19,360 nucleotides of DNA from Ruminococcus sp. (GCA_017502425.1 JAFVVB010000029.1:1-19360), one strand, 5' to 3'. Positions 1 through 7,632 are shown, counted from the stretch's first letter. Program-made: numbers and translations. Notes: generated by a model not told the origin, from the sequence alone.

Positions 1-689
1 CTTGAGTGGTTTGATTACTGGAGAGCATACTGTCGCGACTGGCTGTACTCACTCAACATGAAAGAAGAGAATTTACGTCTTCGCGACCACGACCCTGAGG
101 AGCTTTGCTTCTACTCAAAAGCTACTACAGACTTTGAGTATCTCTTCCCATTCGGTTGGGGCGAGCTGTGGGGTATTGCTGACAGAACCGACTACGACTT
201 AACTCAGCACCAGAACACTTCAGGCAAGAGCTTAGAGTATTTTGACCCTACTGATAACTCAAGATATATTCCATACGTTATCGAGCCTTCTTTAGGTGTA
301 GAAAGACTCTTCCTTTCTATCCTTACGGAAGCTTACGATGAAGAAGTAGTAGACGAAGCTAAAAACGATGTTCGTACAGTACTTAGACTTCATCCTTATC
401 TTGCACCATTCAAAGCTGCTGTACTCCCACTTTCTAAGAAATTAGGGAGCAGGCTGAAGCTCTCTTTGATGATCTTTCTAAAGACTTCATGGTTGAGTAC
501 GATGATGCTGGCTCTATCGGTAAACGCTACCGTCGTCAGGACGAAATCGGTACTCCGCTTTGTATCACATACGACTTTGAGTCACTCGAAGATGGCTGTG
601 TTACAGTAAGAGACCGTGACACTATGGAGCAGGTAAGAATCAAAATCGATGAGCTCAAAGCATACATCGCTGAAAAAATCACATTCTGA
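1..689 (+). CDS. glyQS: Glycyl-tRNA synthetase (dimeric type), 3' part, frameshifted
   Basis: Charges tRNA-Gly with glycine in the cytoplasm; class II, single-chain alpha2 type. The window opens inside the gene. Frame 1 reads the catalytic-domain signature NLRLRDHDPEEL, then FPFGWGELWGIADRTDYDL and EPSLGVERLFLS (class II motif 3), and enters the C-terminal anticodon-binding domain at KAAVLPLSKKLG. Near 445-447 (GGG) the frame breaks: frame 1 turns to nonsense and stops at 607-609, while frame 3 continues as EQAEALFDDLSKDF, then DDAGSIGKRYRRQDEIGTP and VRDRDTMEQVR, to a TGA at 687-689. Adding one base, most simply a fourth G, restores an unbroken protein. The gene is normally essential, so I favour a sequence error over a true pseudogene, but cannot prove it. 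A terminator follows directly. Identity is very secure; whether the gene is intact is not. Confidence 0.93.
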
Positions 690-712
690 TTTTAATTTAT
701 CATGCAATAATT

Positions 713-746
713 AAAGCACCGAGGTTATACTCGGTGCTTTCTTTTT
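713..746 (+). terminator. Rho-independent terminator after glyQS
   Basis: An 11-bp perfect stem AAAGCACCGAG / CTCGGTGCTTT with a 6-nt loop GTTATA is followed by CTTTTT. It lies between the convergent glyQS and dockerin genes. On the minus strand the tail is only partly T-rich (TTTAATTA), so it may serve the dockerin gene more weakly. Confidence 0.92.
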
Positions 747-761
747 GCCGTATATTTTACT

Positions 762-1421
762 TTACTCAACACGTGCGAGCATCTTCTGGATAGAAGTAGC
801 GTCCATAATGGTACTTTCACCATCTCGGTCATAGTCAGCGACACTAAATATTTTCGGAACTGAGTAGATAGCCCATAACGAATAAGCCGGCATATCGGAT
901 AAAGCGCACTGAATATATGTTGCGTCTAAAATATCAACTCTGTCATCATCGTTGACATCACCCATTTCTCTGCCCAGTTTATTTTCTTCGATAACTTCAA
1001 CAAAATCAGGACAAAGCTCGATTATAGTATCCACGTTAGCGTTAATAAGGTCGATGAAGGTATCGGTTTTCGGGATATATACCATCAGTCCTGTTTCGCT
1101 TTTAGCAAGACCCGGCCCCGAGCAATTATAAAGAGCTCTGTTTCCTACTAAAGCGCCATGACGATACTCCCACGGTTCAGGCAAAATACTACATATCATT
1201 AATACCCACTCAGGCTCATCGCTGTTTTCGTCGCTGTAATGGCAGTATTCTCTGTAATTGATTTCCTCGTCAAACGGAGCGTTATACTCCTTAACTCTAT
1301 CAAAGTACAAGGTGTTTTCGCTATATGGTATATCTTCGTATAATTTATATGTCGCATTGCAGGAAAGAACCGACATAAACACAATACTCATCATAGCAAT
1401 TAAACTGATTATCTTTTTCAT
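762..1421 (-). CDS. Secreted dockerin type I protein with unknown N-terminal region
   Basis: A 219-residue exported protein. Residues 1-20 form a signal peptide (MKK, then a hydrophobic run). VLSC at 18-21 could be a lipobox, or a signal peptidase I site may lie near CNA at 21-23. Residues 25 to about 150 match no family I recognise. Residues about 153-219 form a dockerin type I domain: two EF-hand-like calcium loops, 155-166 (D-V-N-D-D start, D at 163 and 166) and 196-207 (DYDRDG, T204, D207), each followed by a similar helix (DATYIQ and DATSIQ). Dockerins bind cohesins and attach proteins to scaffolds such as cellulosomes; no cohesin or glycosidase gene is visible nearby, so the partner is unknown. 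GGAGGT at 1428-1433, six bases from ATG, fixes the start. It is a separate unit: a terminator for dapF lies upstream. Domain call secure, role open. Confidence 0.85.
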   Translation of the reverse strand: MKKIISLIAMMSIVFMSVLSCNATYKLYEDIPYSENTLYFDRVKEYNAPFDEEINYREYCHYSDENSDEPEWVLMICSILPEPWEYRHGALVGNRALYNCSGPGLAKSETGLMVYIPKTDTFIDLINANVDTIIELCPDFVEVIEENKLGREMGDVNDDDRVDILDATYIQCALSDMPAYSLWAIYSVPKIFSVADYDRDGESTIMDATSIQKMLARVE

Positions 1422-1457
1422 AAAAGCACCTCCGTATGCATTTACTTTTCACTAATA

Positions 1458-1484
1458 AAACACTAAAGAGTGTGCAAAGTGTTT
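1458..1484. repeat. Inverted repeat upstream of dockerin gene
   Basis: Arms AAACACT (1458-1464) and AGTGTTT (1478-1484) with a 13-nt spacer lie about 40-60 bp upstream of the dockerin start, in the only space available for its promoter. It could be an operator or a 5' UTR hairpin. I could not place a convincing -35/-10 pair around it. Confidence 0.4.
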
Positions 1485-1493
1485 CACATAGGA

Positions 1494-1529
1494 TAAAAAA
1501 ATACAGCCTCACCAAAAAGCAAAGCTGTA
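1494..1529 (-). terminator. Probable terminator after dapF
   Basis: Read on the minus strand, TACAGC (1524-1529) pairs with GCTGTA (1502-1507) around a 16-nt partly pairable interior, followed by a T run (1494-1501). It lies just past the dapF stop and upstream of the dockerin gene. The short core stem lowers confidence. Confidence 0.7.
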
Positions 1530-1539
1530 CTAAAAGACA

Positions 1540-2385
1540 CTATACTTCTATCTCACCATCAAAAACTTTAGTCGCAGGACCTGTCATCAATACTCTTTCA
1601 TCAGTATAGTTAATAATAAGGTCGCCACCACGAAGATGCACAGTAATATCCTCGCCTTTTTTGCAGTAGCCGTTTTCGCACGCAGCAACTACTGTCGCAC
1701 ACGCACCGGTACCACACGCCCATGTTTCACCTGAGCCTCTCTCCCACACTCGCATCTGCAAGGTATGAGAATCGATAACTTTCACAAATTCAGTATTAAT
1801 CTGCTCAGGAAACGCCTTATGCTTTTCAAAATACGGACCGATTTTTTCAAGCTCTAATGAATCCACATCAAAAACGAAGGTAACACAATGAGGGTTACCC
1901 ATAGAAACGCAGGTAACGATGTGCTCTTCACCGTTTACTAAAAGAGGTTTAGCTATGATAGTATCACTACCCTCATAAACAGCAGGAATGAGTTCAGTTT
2001 TAAGCTCAGCTTTTCCCATATCAACTTCTAAAAGCTCCGCTTTGCCACAAAATGCGGTGATTTTCATATTCTTAATACCGCTTAAAGTTTCAATAGAAAC
2101 AGTATCTCTGCTTTTATCTTCAAGTATATTATCGTAAACATATTTTCCGACACATCTGACACCATTACCGCACATTTTGCCCTCACTACCGTCAGCGTTG
2201 AACATACGCATTTTAGCATCAGCTACGTCACTAGGACAAATAAGTATAACACCATCACCACCGATAGAAAAACGTCTGTCGGAAAGTTTTTTCGCTAAAG
2301 CGTTCGGGTCATCGATTTTCTGGTCAAATGCATTAATATAAACGTAATCATTACCGATTCCGTGCATTTTTGTAAATTTCAACAT
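1540..2385 (-). CDS. dapF: Diaminopimelate epimerase
   Basis: Converts LL- to meso-diaminopimelate without a cofactor, the step that supplies lysine and the peptidoglycan cross-linking residue; cytoplasmic. The 281-residue protein has the usual family length. The two catalytic cysteines are visible: C72 in MCGNGVRC and C224 in ERGSGETWACGTGAC; the N-terminal HGIGNDYVYI and RFSIGGDG motifs are also present. Start choice: a GTG at 2394 would add three residues, but the Shine-Dalgarno AAGGTGA overlaps that GTG and sits about five bases before the ATG at 2385, so the ATG is preferred. It stands alone, divergent from glnN, with its own extended -10 promoter and a terminator. Nothing unusual; identification secure. 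Confidence 0.96.
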   Translation of the reverse strand: MLKFTKMHGIGNDYVYINAFDQKIDDPNALAKKLSDRRFSIGGDGVILICPSDVADAKMRMFNADGSEGKMCGNGVRCVGKYVYDNILEDKSRDTVSIETLSGIKNMKITAFCGKAELLEVDMGKAELKTELIPAVYEGSDTIIAKPLLVNGEEHIVTCVSMGNPHCVTFVFDVDSLELEKIGPYFEKHKAFPEQINTEFVKVIDSHTLQMRVWERGSGETWACGTGACATVVAACENGYCKKGEDITVHLRGGDLIINYTDERVLMTGPATKVFDGEIEV

Positions 2386-2419
2386 TTTGGTCACCTTTCT
2401 AACATATCAATATATATAG

Positions 2420-2448
2420 ATTATATCAAATACTATATGATAATACAA
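2420..2448 (-). promoter_or_regulatory. Sigma-A promoter of dapF
   Basis: On the minus strand, -35 TTGTAT (2443-2448), 17-bp spacer, -10 TATAAT (2420-2425) preceded by TGA, giving an extended -10. It predicts a transcription start about 28 bases before the dapF ATG. Confidence 0.8.
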
Positions 2449-2491
2449 CATTAAAGTCAGTTTTTACGACATAACTGTGAGTGCTATGTGC

Positions 2492-2520
2492 TTGACAAAA
2501 CCCCTTTGTAATACTATACT
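2492..2520 (+). promoter_or_regulatory. Sigma-A promoter of glnN
   Basis: -35 TTGACA (2492-2497), 17-bp spacer, -10 TATACT (2515-2520). The predicted start near 2527 leaves a leader of about 28 bases, too short for a riboswitch. No GlnR-type inverted repeat was recognised. Confidence 0.85.
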
Positions 2521-2554
2521 TTTGCTGTATTTTTTATTTTATAAGGAGAGCTCT

Positions 2555-4651
2555 ATGATTGATGTTCCTAGCATATTCGGAATAGATGTTTTTAACGAAC
2601 AGGTAATGAAAGAACGTCTGGATAAAGACACCTATAACGCTTTGAAAGCTACTATAAAAAACGGTGAATCACTTAATATCAATATTGCTAACGCTGTTGC
2701 TAAAGCGATGAAAGAATGGGCTATCGAAAAAGGGTGTACTCACTACACCCACTGGTTCCAACCAATGACCGGAATCACCGCAGAAAAACACGACAGCTTT
2801 TTAACACCTGCTGATAACGGCAAGGTTATCATGGAGTTTTCGGGTAAAGAACTCGCAAAAGGTGAGTCAGACGCGTCTTCCTTTCCTAACGGAGGAATCC
2901 GTGCGACTTTCGAAGCACGTGGATATACCGCATGGGACCCGACTTCCTATGCTTTCATAAAAGACTCTTCACTCTACATTCCTACTGCGTTTATGTCATA
3001 TACAGGCGAAGTACTCGATAAAAAAACTCCGCTTTTACGTTCTATGGACAGAATCAGCGAAGAGGCAGTACGAGTACTCAAGCTCTTTGGTAAAGATAAC
3101 GTACTGAGAGTTACCGCTAATGTAGGTGCAGAGCAGGAGTACTTTCTCATCGACCGTAAAATGTACGATAAACGTAAGGACTTAAAATACACAGGTCGTA
3201 CACTTTTCGGTGCAAAGGCCACTAAAGGTCAGGAACTCGAAGACCACTATTTCGGTGCTATCAAAAACAGAGTATCGATGTTTATGAAAGAGCTCGATGA
3301 ACAGCTGTGGAGACTCGGAATCTACTCAAAAACCAAGCACAACGAGGTAGCTCCGGCTCAGCATGAGCTTGCACCAATTTTCACTACCACTAACATCGCT
3401 ACCGACCAGAACCAGCTGACTATGGAAACGATGAAAACAATAGCCAGAAAGCACGGTATGTCGTGTTTGCTCCACGAAAAACCTTTCAAGGGCGTTAACG
3501 GTTCAGGTAAACATAATAACTGGTCACTCAACACTAACTTAGGCGAAAACCTTTTGAAACCTGGCAAAAAGCCGGAGGAAAACACTCAGTTTTTACTGTT
3601 TTTAGCAGCAGTAGTAAAAGCAGTTGATGAGCATCAGGATTTGCTCAGACTTTCCGTTGCAACCGCAGGTAACGACCATCGTTTAGGCTCAAGCGAAGCT
3701 CCTCCTGCTATCATCTCGATGTATCTGGGTGATGATTTAGAGGCTATTGTGGACGCTATCATCAGACACGAAGACTACGAATCACACGGTAAGGTTTTAA
3801 TGCAGACAGGTGTTGAATCTATGCCTGACTTCAAAAAAGACACTTCTGACAGAAACCGTACTTCTCCGTTCGCTTTCACGGGTAATAAGTTTGAATTCCG
3901 TTCACTCGGTTCTTCTATCAGCATTTCATGTCCTAACATTATGCTCAACACTATCGTTGCGGATACACTTTCTCAGTTTGCTGACAAACTCGAAAAAGCC
4001 GAGAACTTCAACTCAGCGTGCCGTAGTCTTATAAGAAAAACATTCAGAGAACACAGACGTATTATTTTCAACGGCGACGGATATACTGACGAGTGGGTTG
4101 AAGAAGCAAAACGCAGAGGACTTCTTAATCTTGAGAACACTCCTGATGCATTAAAGCACTTCATCGACGAGAAAAATATTGAGCTTTTTGAGAGAAACCA
4201 TATCTACGGCAAAAAAGAGATATACGCACGTTACGAGATTCTGCTTGAAAACTACTCTAAGGTTATATCTATCGAAGCCCAGACTATGATAAATATGGCT
4301 AAAAAAGATATTTTCCCTGCTGTTTCTAGATTCACGGGAGATTTAGCTAAGACTATTATCAACAAAAAAGCAGTAAGTACCAGCATACCTACTGATGAAG
4401 AAGAAAAGCTTCTGATGAATATGTCTGCGCTTCTGTCACAGTTTTCAAAACTCACTGATAAACTTGATGAAAATCTCGATAAAGCTTTAAGCTTTAAAAC
4501 TGATCCGCTCACTCTTTCTATTTACTATCGTGATAACGTACTATCCGTTATGAATGAGTTAAGAGATATAAGCGATACTATGGAAACTGATATGGCTACC
4601 GAATACTGGCCTTATCCTTCCTATGGTGATATGCTTTATAGTGTGCAATAA
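2555..4651 (+). CDS. glnN: Glutamine synthetase, type III
   Basis: Makes glutamine from glutamate, ammonium and ATP; the main high-affinity ammonium assimilation route with GdhA or GOGAT. The 698-residue length is typical of the GSIII class and far longer than GSI (about 450). Visible motifs: GAEQEYFLID near residue 190, NEVAPAQHELAPIF, the glutamate/ATP region GSGKHNNWSLNTNLGENLL near 315, AGNDHRLGSSEAPPAI near 370, and NRTSPFAFTGNKFEFR. Start choice: an upstream ATG at 2477 would overlap the promoter, whereas AAGGAG at 2543-2548 sits just before the ATG at 2555, giving MIDVPSIFGIDVFNEQ. Monocistronic, between its own near-consensus promoter and a strong terminator. GSIII is common in Bacteroidetes and Ruminococcus-type Firmicutes. 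Secure. Confidence 0.97.
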   Translation: MIDVPSIFGIDVFNEQVMKERLDKDTYNALKATIKNGESLNINIANAVAKAMKEWAIEKGCTHYTHWFQPMTGITAEKHDSFLTPADNGKVIMEFSGKELAKGESDASSFPNGGIRATFEARGYTAWDPTSYAFIKDSSLYIPTAFMSYTGEVLDKKTPLLRSMDRISEEAVRVLKLFGKDNVLRVTANVGAEQEYFLIDRKMYDKRKDLKYTGRTLFGAKATKGQELEDHYFGAIKNRVSMFMKELDEQLWRLGIYSKTKHNEVAPAQHELAPIFTTTNIATDQNQLTMETMKTIARKHGMSCLLHEKPFKGVNGSGKHNNWSLNTNLGENLLKPGKKPEENTQFLLFLAAVVKAVDEHQDLLRLSVATAGNDHRLGSSEAPPAIISMYLGDDLEAIVDAIIRHEDYESHGKVLMQTGVESMPDFKKDTSDRNRTSPFAFTGNKFEFRSLGSSISISCPNIMLNTIVADTLSQFADKLEKAENFNSACRSLIRKTFREHRRIIFNGDGYTDEWVEEAKRRGLLNLENTPDALKHFIDEKNIELFERNHIYGKKEIYARYEILLENYSKVISIEAQTMINMAKKDIFPAVSRFTGDLAKTIINKKAVSTSIPTDEEEKLLMNMSALLSQFSKLTDKLDENLDKALSFKTDPLTLSIYYRDNVLSVMNELRDISDTMETDMATEYWPYPSYGDMLYSVQ

Positions 4652-4684
4652 AAAAAGCCCCGACTTATGTCGGGGTTTTAGTTT
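4652..4684. terminator. Bidirectional terminator between glnN and degV
   Basis: Stem CCCCGAC (4658-4664) / GTCGGGG (4669-4675), loop TTAT, flanked by an A run before and TTTTAGTTTT after, so it can stop both the glnN transcript and the convergent MarR-DegV transcript. Confidence 0.92.
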
Positions 4685-4686
4685 TA

Positions 4687-5529
4687 TCAGTTGTTTTTAA
4701 AAAACGCTACGGCTACTGCACCGGGACCTATATGAGTACCGATTGTACTACCGATGATTTCGCTGTTTAGCTCTGATTTTGCAAAAGCCCAGAGCTCCTT
4801 GCTGTCTTCAACGTACTTTTTGAGCAGTACATCGGAAAGACCGGTGTAACCTAAAAGCACAGGTTTATCAAAATCAACACCGCCTGCTTTTTCAATCTCC
4901 AAAACTAAAAGATTGTTACCCTGTTTAGAACCTCTTGCTTTTCCGAGCATCTTTATCTCGCCATTATCTACGCATACGACTGGTTTGATATTAAGTACAC
5001 CGCCCGCAAACGCAACAGCAGCAGAAATTCGCCCACCCTTTTTGAGGTATTCTAAAGTATCGAGCATAGCAACGATAATAACATTCTGCTTTTCTTTTTC
5101 GAGCTTTTCCACAATTTCTTGCGCTGAAAAGCCACCATTTGCCATATTCACAGCCATCTCGACAAGTATGCCTGCTCCGATAGCAACAGATGCGCTATCT
5201 ACTACAAAAATATTATCGTAATCCTCAGCCGCAATAGTTGCACTCTGATATGTGCCCGAAAGTTTACTGGACAATGTTATAACAACTGCGCTGTCACCTG
5301 ACTCTTTCACCTTATCAAAATAAGGAACAAAAGAAGCCGGTGTCGCTTGACTAGTAGTAGGGATAACATCGCTTTCGATAAGTTTTTCGTAAAACATCTT
5401 ATTATCAATTGTAACACCGTCGATGAATTCCTCTTCACCGAATCGAAGTGTCAACGGTACGATTTCAACCTTTTCTTTAACAGCAGGGATTAAATCTGCT
5501 GTTGAGTCTACTATAATTCTTACGCTCAT
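4687..5529 (-). CDS. DegV family fatty-acid-binding protein (FakB-like)
   Basis: DegV/FakB proteins hold a fatty acid and, with the kinase FakA, present it for phosphorylation and entry into phospholipid synthesis. The 280-residue length is typical. Seen: the N-terminal DSTADL (8-13), TTSQATPASF (58-67) with the Thr-Ser pair that holds the carboxylate in this family, SSKLSGTYQSA (87-97), LEYLKKGGRI in the middle, and a C-terminal IGTHIGPGAVAVAF. AAGGAGAA precedes the ATG. It lies 29 bp downstream of the MarR gene on the same strand and ends at a terminator, so the two form one operon under the MarR operator. No fakA is in the window, and genomes often have several degV genes with different chain preferences; the ligand here is unknown. 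Confidence 0.9.
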   Translation of the reverse strand: MSVRIIVDSTADLIPAVKEKVEIVPLTLRFGEEEFIDGVTIDNKMFYEKLIESDVIPTTSQATPASFVPYFDKVKESGDSAVVITLSSKLSGTYQSATIAAEDYDNIFVVDSASVAIGAGILVEMAVNMANGGFSAQEIVEKLEKEKQNVIIVAMLDTLEYLKKGGRISAAVAFAGGVLNIKPVVCVDNGEIKMLGKARGSKQGNNLLVLEIEKAGGVDFDKPVLLGYTGLSDVLLKKYVEDSKELWAFAKSELNSEIIGSTIGTHIGPGAVAVAFFKNN

Positions 5530-5558
5530 TATATTCTCCTTTTATTATCAGGGGATAC

Positions 5559-6011
5559 TTACGACGGAATTCCTTCTTCACTTAGTTTTTTCAGGTTAGT
5601 AGCTATTAATTCAAGTGAATCGTAAAAGTTGGCACGGTCTTCTTCGCTCAGTCCTTTTCCGGCAAGCTCCACCGCAAGGTCAATACGCTCTTTTACATGC
5701 TCAGCGGCTCTTTTGCCTTCGTCGGTGAGCTTGAGTAATCCTCTGTAAAGATTCTTACCGACAGACTCTTTTACTACCAGACCTTTTTTCTCCATAATTG
5801 ACATCATACGTGATACATCCGCTTTATCTTTACCGCAAAGCTCAGAAAGCAAAGGTGCAGTAATGCCTTCTTCGTATCTGTACAGCGTAGTGAGATACGT
5901 AGCGTGAGGACCTTTCAGCGAGTACTTAGCCATCTCGTCAGCAGCGAGTTTATGCCAGTATCGCGAAACTTCAAATATAGCAAATGAAAAACGTTCGAAT
6001 CTGTCAACCAT
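5559..6011 (-). CDS. MarR family transcriptional regulator
   Basis: A 150-residue winged-helix regulator. Residues 1-45 give the N-terminal dimerisation helices; about 50-95 form the wHTH (EGITAPLLSEL, recognition region KDKADVSRMMSIMEKKGLV, then the wing KESVGKNLYRGLLKLTDEGK); the rest is the C-terminal dimerisation helix. The start at 6011 is set by AAAAGGGGAA at 6017-6026; an in-frame ATG at 6047 lies inside the palindromic operator and near the predicted transcription start, so it is rejected. Cotranscribed with degV. The operator over its own transcription start indicates autorepression. Pairing with a DegV protein suggests a link to fatty acids, similar in idea to FabT, but sequence alone does not show the ligand. 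Family call secure, role inferred. Confidence 0.92.
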   Translation of the reverse strand: MVDRFERFSFAIFEVSRYWHKLAADEMAKYSLKGPHATYLTTLYRYEEGITAPLLSELCGKDKADVSRMMSIMEKKGLVVKESVGKNLYRGLLKLTDEGKRAAEHVKERIDLAVELAGKGLSEEDRANFYDSLELIATNLKKLSEEGIPS

Positions 6012-6027
6012 AGTAATTCCCCTTTTT

Positions 6028-6049
6028 AGATGTTGAATGTTCAACATCT
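6028..6049. promoter_or_regulatory. Palindromic MarR operator
   Basis: Two perfect 10-bp arms, AGATGTTGAA (6028-6037) and TTCAACATCT (6040-6049), with a 2-nt spacer TG. It begins just downstream of the -10 box and covers the predicted transcription start of the MarR-DegV operon, a typical site and shape for a MarR dimer. Binding is inferred. Confidence 0.82.
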
Positions 6050-6052
6050 CGT

Positions 6053-6081
6053 ATTATAAAGCATAAATTCAATTATGTCAA
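6053..6081 (-). promoter_or_regulatory. Perfect-consensus sigma-A promoter of MarR-degV
   Basis: On the minus strand, -35 TTGACA (6076-6081), 17-bp spacer and -10 TATAAT (6053-6058), matching consensus at all 12 positions. A promoter this strong needs repression to be tunable, which fits the operator over its start. Confidence 0.9.
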
Positions 6082-6111
6082 CAAAACGCCCATATCATAG
6101 GATACAGGCGT
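6082..6111 (-). terminator. Terminator after BMP lipoprotein gene
   Basis: On the minus strand an 11-bp stem (6101-6111 with 6086-6096, two G-T pairs) closes a CTAT loop and is followed by TTTGT. It starts 12 bp past the stop codon and abuts the -35 box of the MarR promoter, separating the two units. Confidence 0.75.
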
Positions 6112-6123
6112 CAGTATAGTTAT

Positions 6124-7380
6124 TTAGTTAAGTACCGATATACCATCTATATCAAGAGCAAAATACGGTGCACTTCGAAAATAACTCTCGTGGAAATATC
6201 CGTCGAAAATCGCTCCGTACTCGTCGGCAATTTCGTCACCGTCGGTATCGATAGCATAAGCTGCGTTGATTTTTTCAGCTTCTACTGTAAAAGTAGAGGT
6301 GTTAAATACATGAAGCTTCTCGGCTTTTATAGCATCGACTACTCTTTTTACCTCTTCCTTAGTGCCTTTAGCACAACAATCAGAAAGCTTTGTTATGTCA
6401 ACAGCGCCTACCACATAGCCGTCTGCCCAGTCTTGCTGGAGTTTTTCGTCATTGAAAACAGCGTTCAAAAGTTCTTTATAGTACACTGACCACACGTGCG
6501 TTGACGATGTTAGAGCGCCTTTAGCGCTTACCTTAGTAAGGTCAGTCAAATATCCCACACAGTAGCATTTCTTAGAACCCTCAAGTGCTTTATCAACAGC
6601 TTTAGCAACACCATCGGTAGTGGAGTGCTGACCGATAACCACACAACCCTGAGATATGAGATACTTTGCTGTTTCTTCGTCTTTTTTAGCATCGTTTGAT
6701 TTATTAGTGTACTGTACCGCCATGGAAACATTCTCAAAAACAGATTTCACACCGAGATAAAACGCAGTATAGCTTGATTTTACCGCAGCACTCGGAGAAG
6801 TTCCGACATAGCCGATTTTCACGTTACCGTCATTGTTGTAGTTATCTTTTGAAAGTAAGCCTTCCGCATCAAGCTCTTTGATTTTCATTCCCGCCACAAC
6901 ACCCGCTACATATCGCGACTCAAAGATGTATGTATACGCGTTGAAAAAATTAGAACGGTCAACATCTTTAGCAGTATCACCCGAGATAGCAACGAAAGTG
7001 GTTTTAGGAAACTCTTTAGCCGCCTGCTCCATATATGACTGGTGATTATAGTCAGTAGAAATAATGACTTCATACTCATTTTCAGAAAGCTCTGCTATCT
7101 TATCATAGCAAGTGTCATCAGTTTCAACCAAGTACTCAAAACTCATTTCTTCAGTAGAGATATTAAGCTCTTTTGCTGCGTCTTTGATACCTTTAACGTG
7201 AGATATCGCAGTAGGGTCGTCTTCTGAACCTTTCATCAAAACCGCTACTTTCATAGTAGGTGCAGGTTCGGTAGACGGCTGGGTCTGCGAATTCGTAGCA
7301 GTATTAGTAACATCATTATCGCACGCTACTAAACTAAGCGTAAAAATACAAACAAGCAGCAACGCAAGTATTTTTTTCAT
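6124..7380 (-). CDS. BMP family (PnrA/Med-like) substrate-binding lipoprotein
   Basis: A 418-residue lipoprotein of the basic membrane protein family, the substrate-binding part of nucleoside and related ABC uptake systems. Signal peptide with lipobox LVAC; C20 would be lipidated. A Gln/Thr/Ser-rich linker follows, then the periplasmic-binding fold from KVAVLMKGSEDDP, with EVIISTDYNHQSYMEQAAKEFP, FESRYVAGVVAGM and IGYVGTSPSAAVKSSYTAFYLG matching the family pattern. Near residues 378-388 is DTDGDEIADEYG, resembling a calcium-binding loop and not usual in BMP proteins. A TTG at 7398 would read through the ribosome site; GGGAGG at 7391-7396 precedes ATG 7380, so that start is used. No ATPase or permease gene lies beside it, so it is solitary and its ligand is unknown. 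Confidence 0.88.
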   Translation of the reverse strand: MKKILALLLVCIFTLSLVACDNDVTNTATNSQTQPSTEPAPTMKVAVLMKGSEDDPTAISHVKGIKDAAKELNISTEEMSFEYLVETDDTCYDKIAELSENEYEVIISTDYNHQSYMEQAAKEFPKTTFVAISGDTAKDVDRSNFFNAYTYIFESRYVAGVVAGMKIKELDAEGLLSKDNYNNDGNVKIGYVGTSPSAAVKSSYTAFYLGVKSVFENVSMAVQYTNKSNDAKKDEETAKYLISQGCVVIGQHSTTDGVAKAVDKALEGSKKCYCVGYLTDLTKVSAKGALTSSTHVWSVYYKELLNAVFNDEKLQQDWADGYVVGAVDITKLSDCCAKGTKEEVKRVVDAIKAEKLHVFNTSTFTVEAEKINAAYAIDTDGDEIADEYGAIFDGYFHESYFRSAPYFALDIDGISVLN

Positions 7381-7444
7381 TTTAGTAATGCCTCCCAAAA
7401 GTTGGAAACAAAAAGTTTTCGTAATCTTTTAAAATAACAGACAT

Positions 7445-7473
7445 ATTATACCTTTTGTTTTGCTAATAAGCAA
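7445..7473 (-). promoter_or_regulatory. Sigma-A promoter of BMP lipoprotein gene
   Basis: On the minus strand, -35 TTGCTT (7468-7473), 17-bp spacer, -10 TATAAT (7445-7450). The -35 lies in a short inverted repeat (TTGC, 6 nt, GCAA). The predicted leader is about 58 bases. Confidence 0.72.
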
Positions 7474-7514
7474 GAGAATTGATAAAAATCATCATTCTCT
7501 ACACATAATCCCCC

Positions 7515-7520
7515 TATAAT
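7515..7520 (+). promoter_or_regulatory. Possible -10 box of nfnAB
   Basis: TATAAT at 7515-7520 lies upstream of nfnA on the plus strand. No good -35 is found 16-18 bp before it; TTGATA at 7479-7484 is too far. Tentative. Confidence 0.35.
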
Positions 7521-7632
7521 CAGGTATTCTTTCTCACTATTTCTCATTTTATCATCTCTAAAACTTGAAAGATGAATAAAAAAGGAGTATGATATGCTAT
7601 GTATGAATTTTTCGTTTTTTGAAGGTGAATAT

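Noticed and set aside
440..460. Programmed ribosomal frameshift in glyQS
   Set aside because: There is no slippery heptamer such as A-AAA-AAG and no obvious stimulatory hairpin just after it; glycyl-tRNA synthetases are not known to use frameshifting.
2477..2554. Upstream ATG at 2477 as the glnN start
   Set aside because: The added 26 codons run through the TTGACA/TATACT promoter, and the Shine-Dalgarno serves ATG 2555.
4913..5221. 102-codon plus-strand open frame inside degV
   Set aside because: Antisense to conserved DegV motifs and without start signals.
7381..7398. TTG at 7398 as the start of the BMP lipoprotein
   Set aside because: The ribosome site GGGAGG lies inside that extension, and the signal peptide begins properly at ATG 7380.
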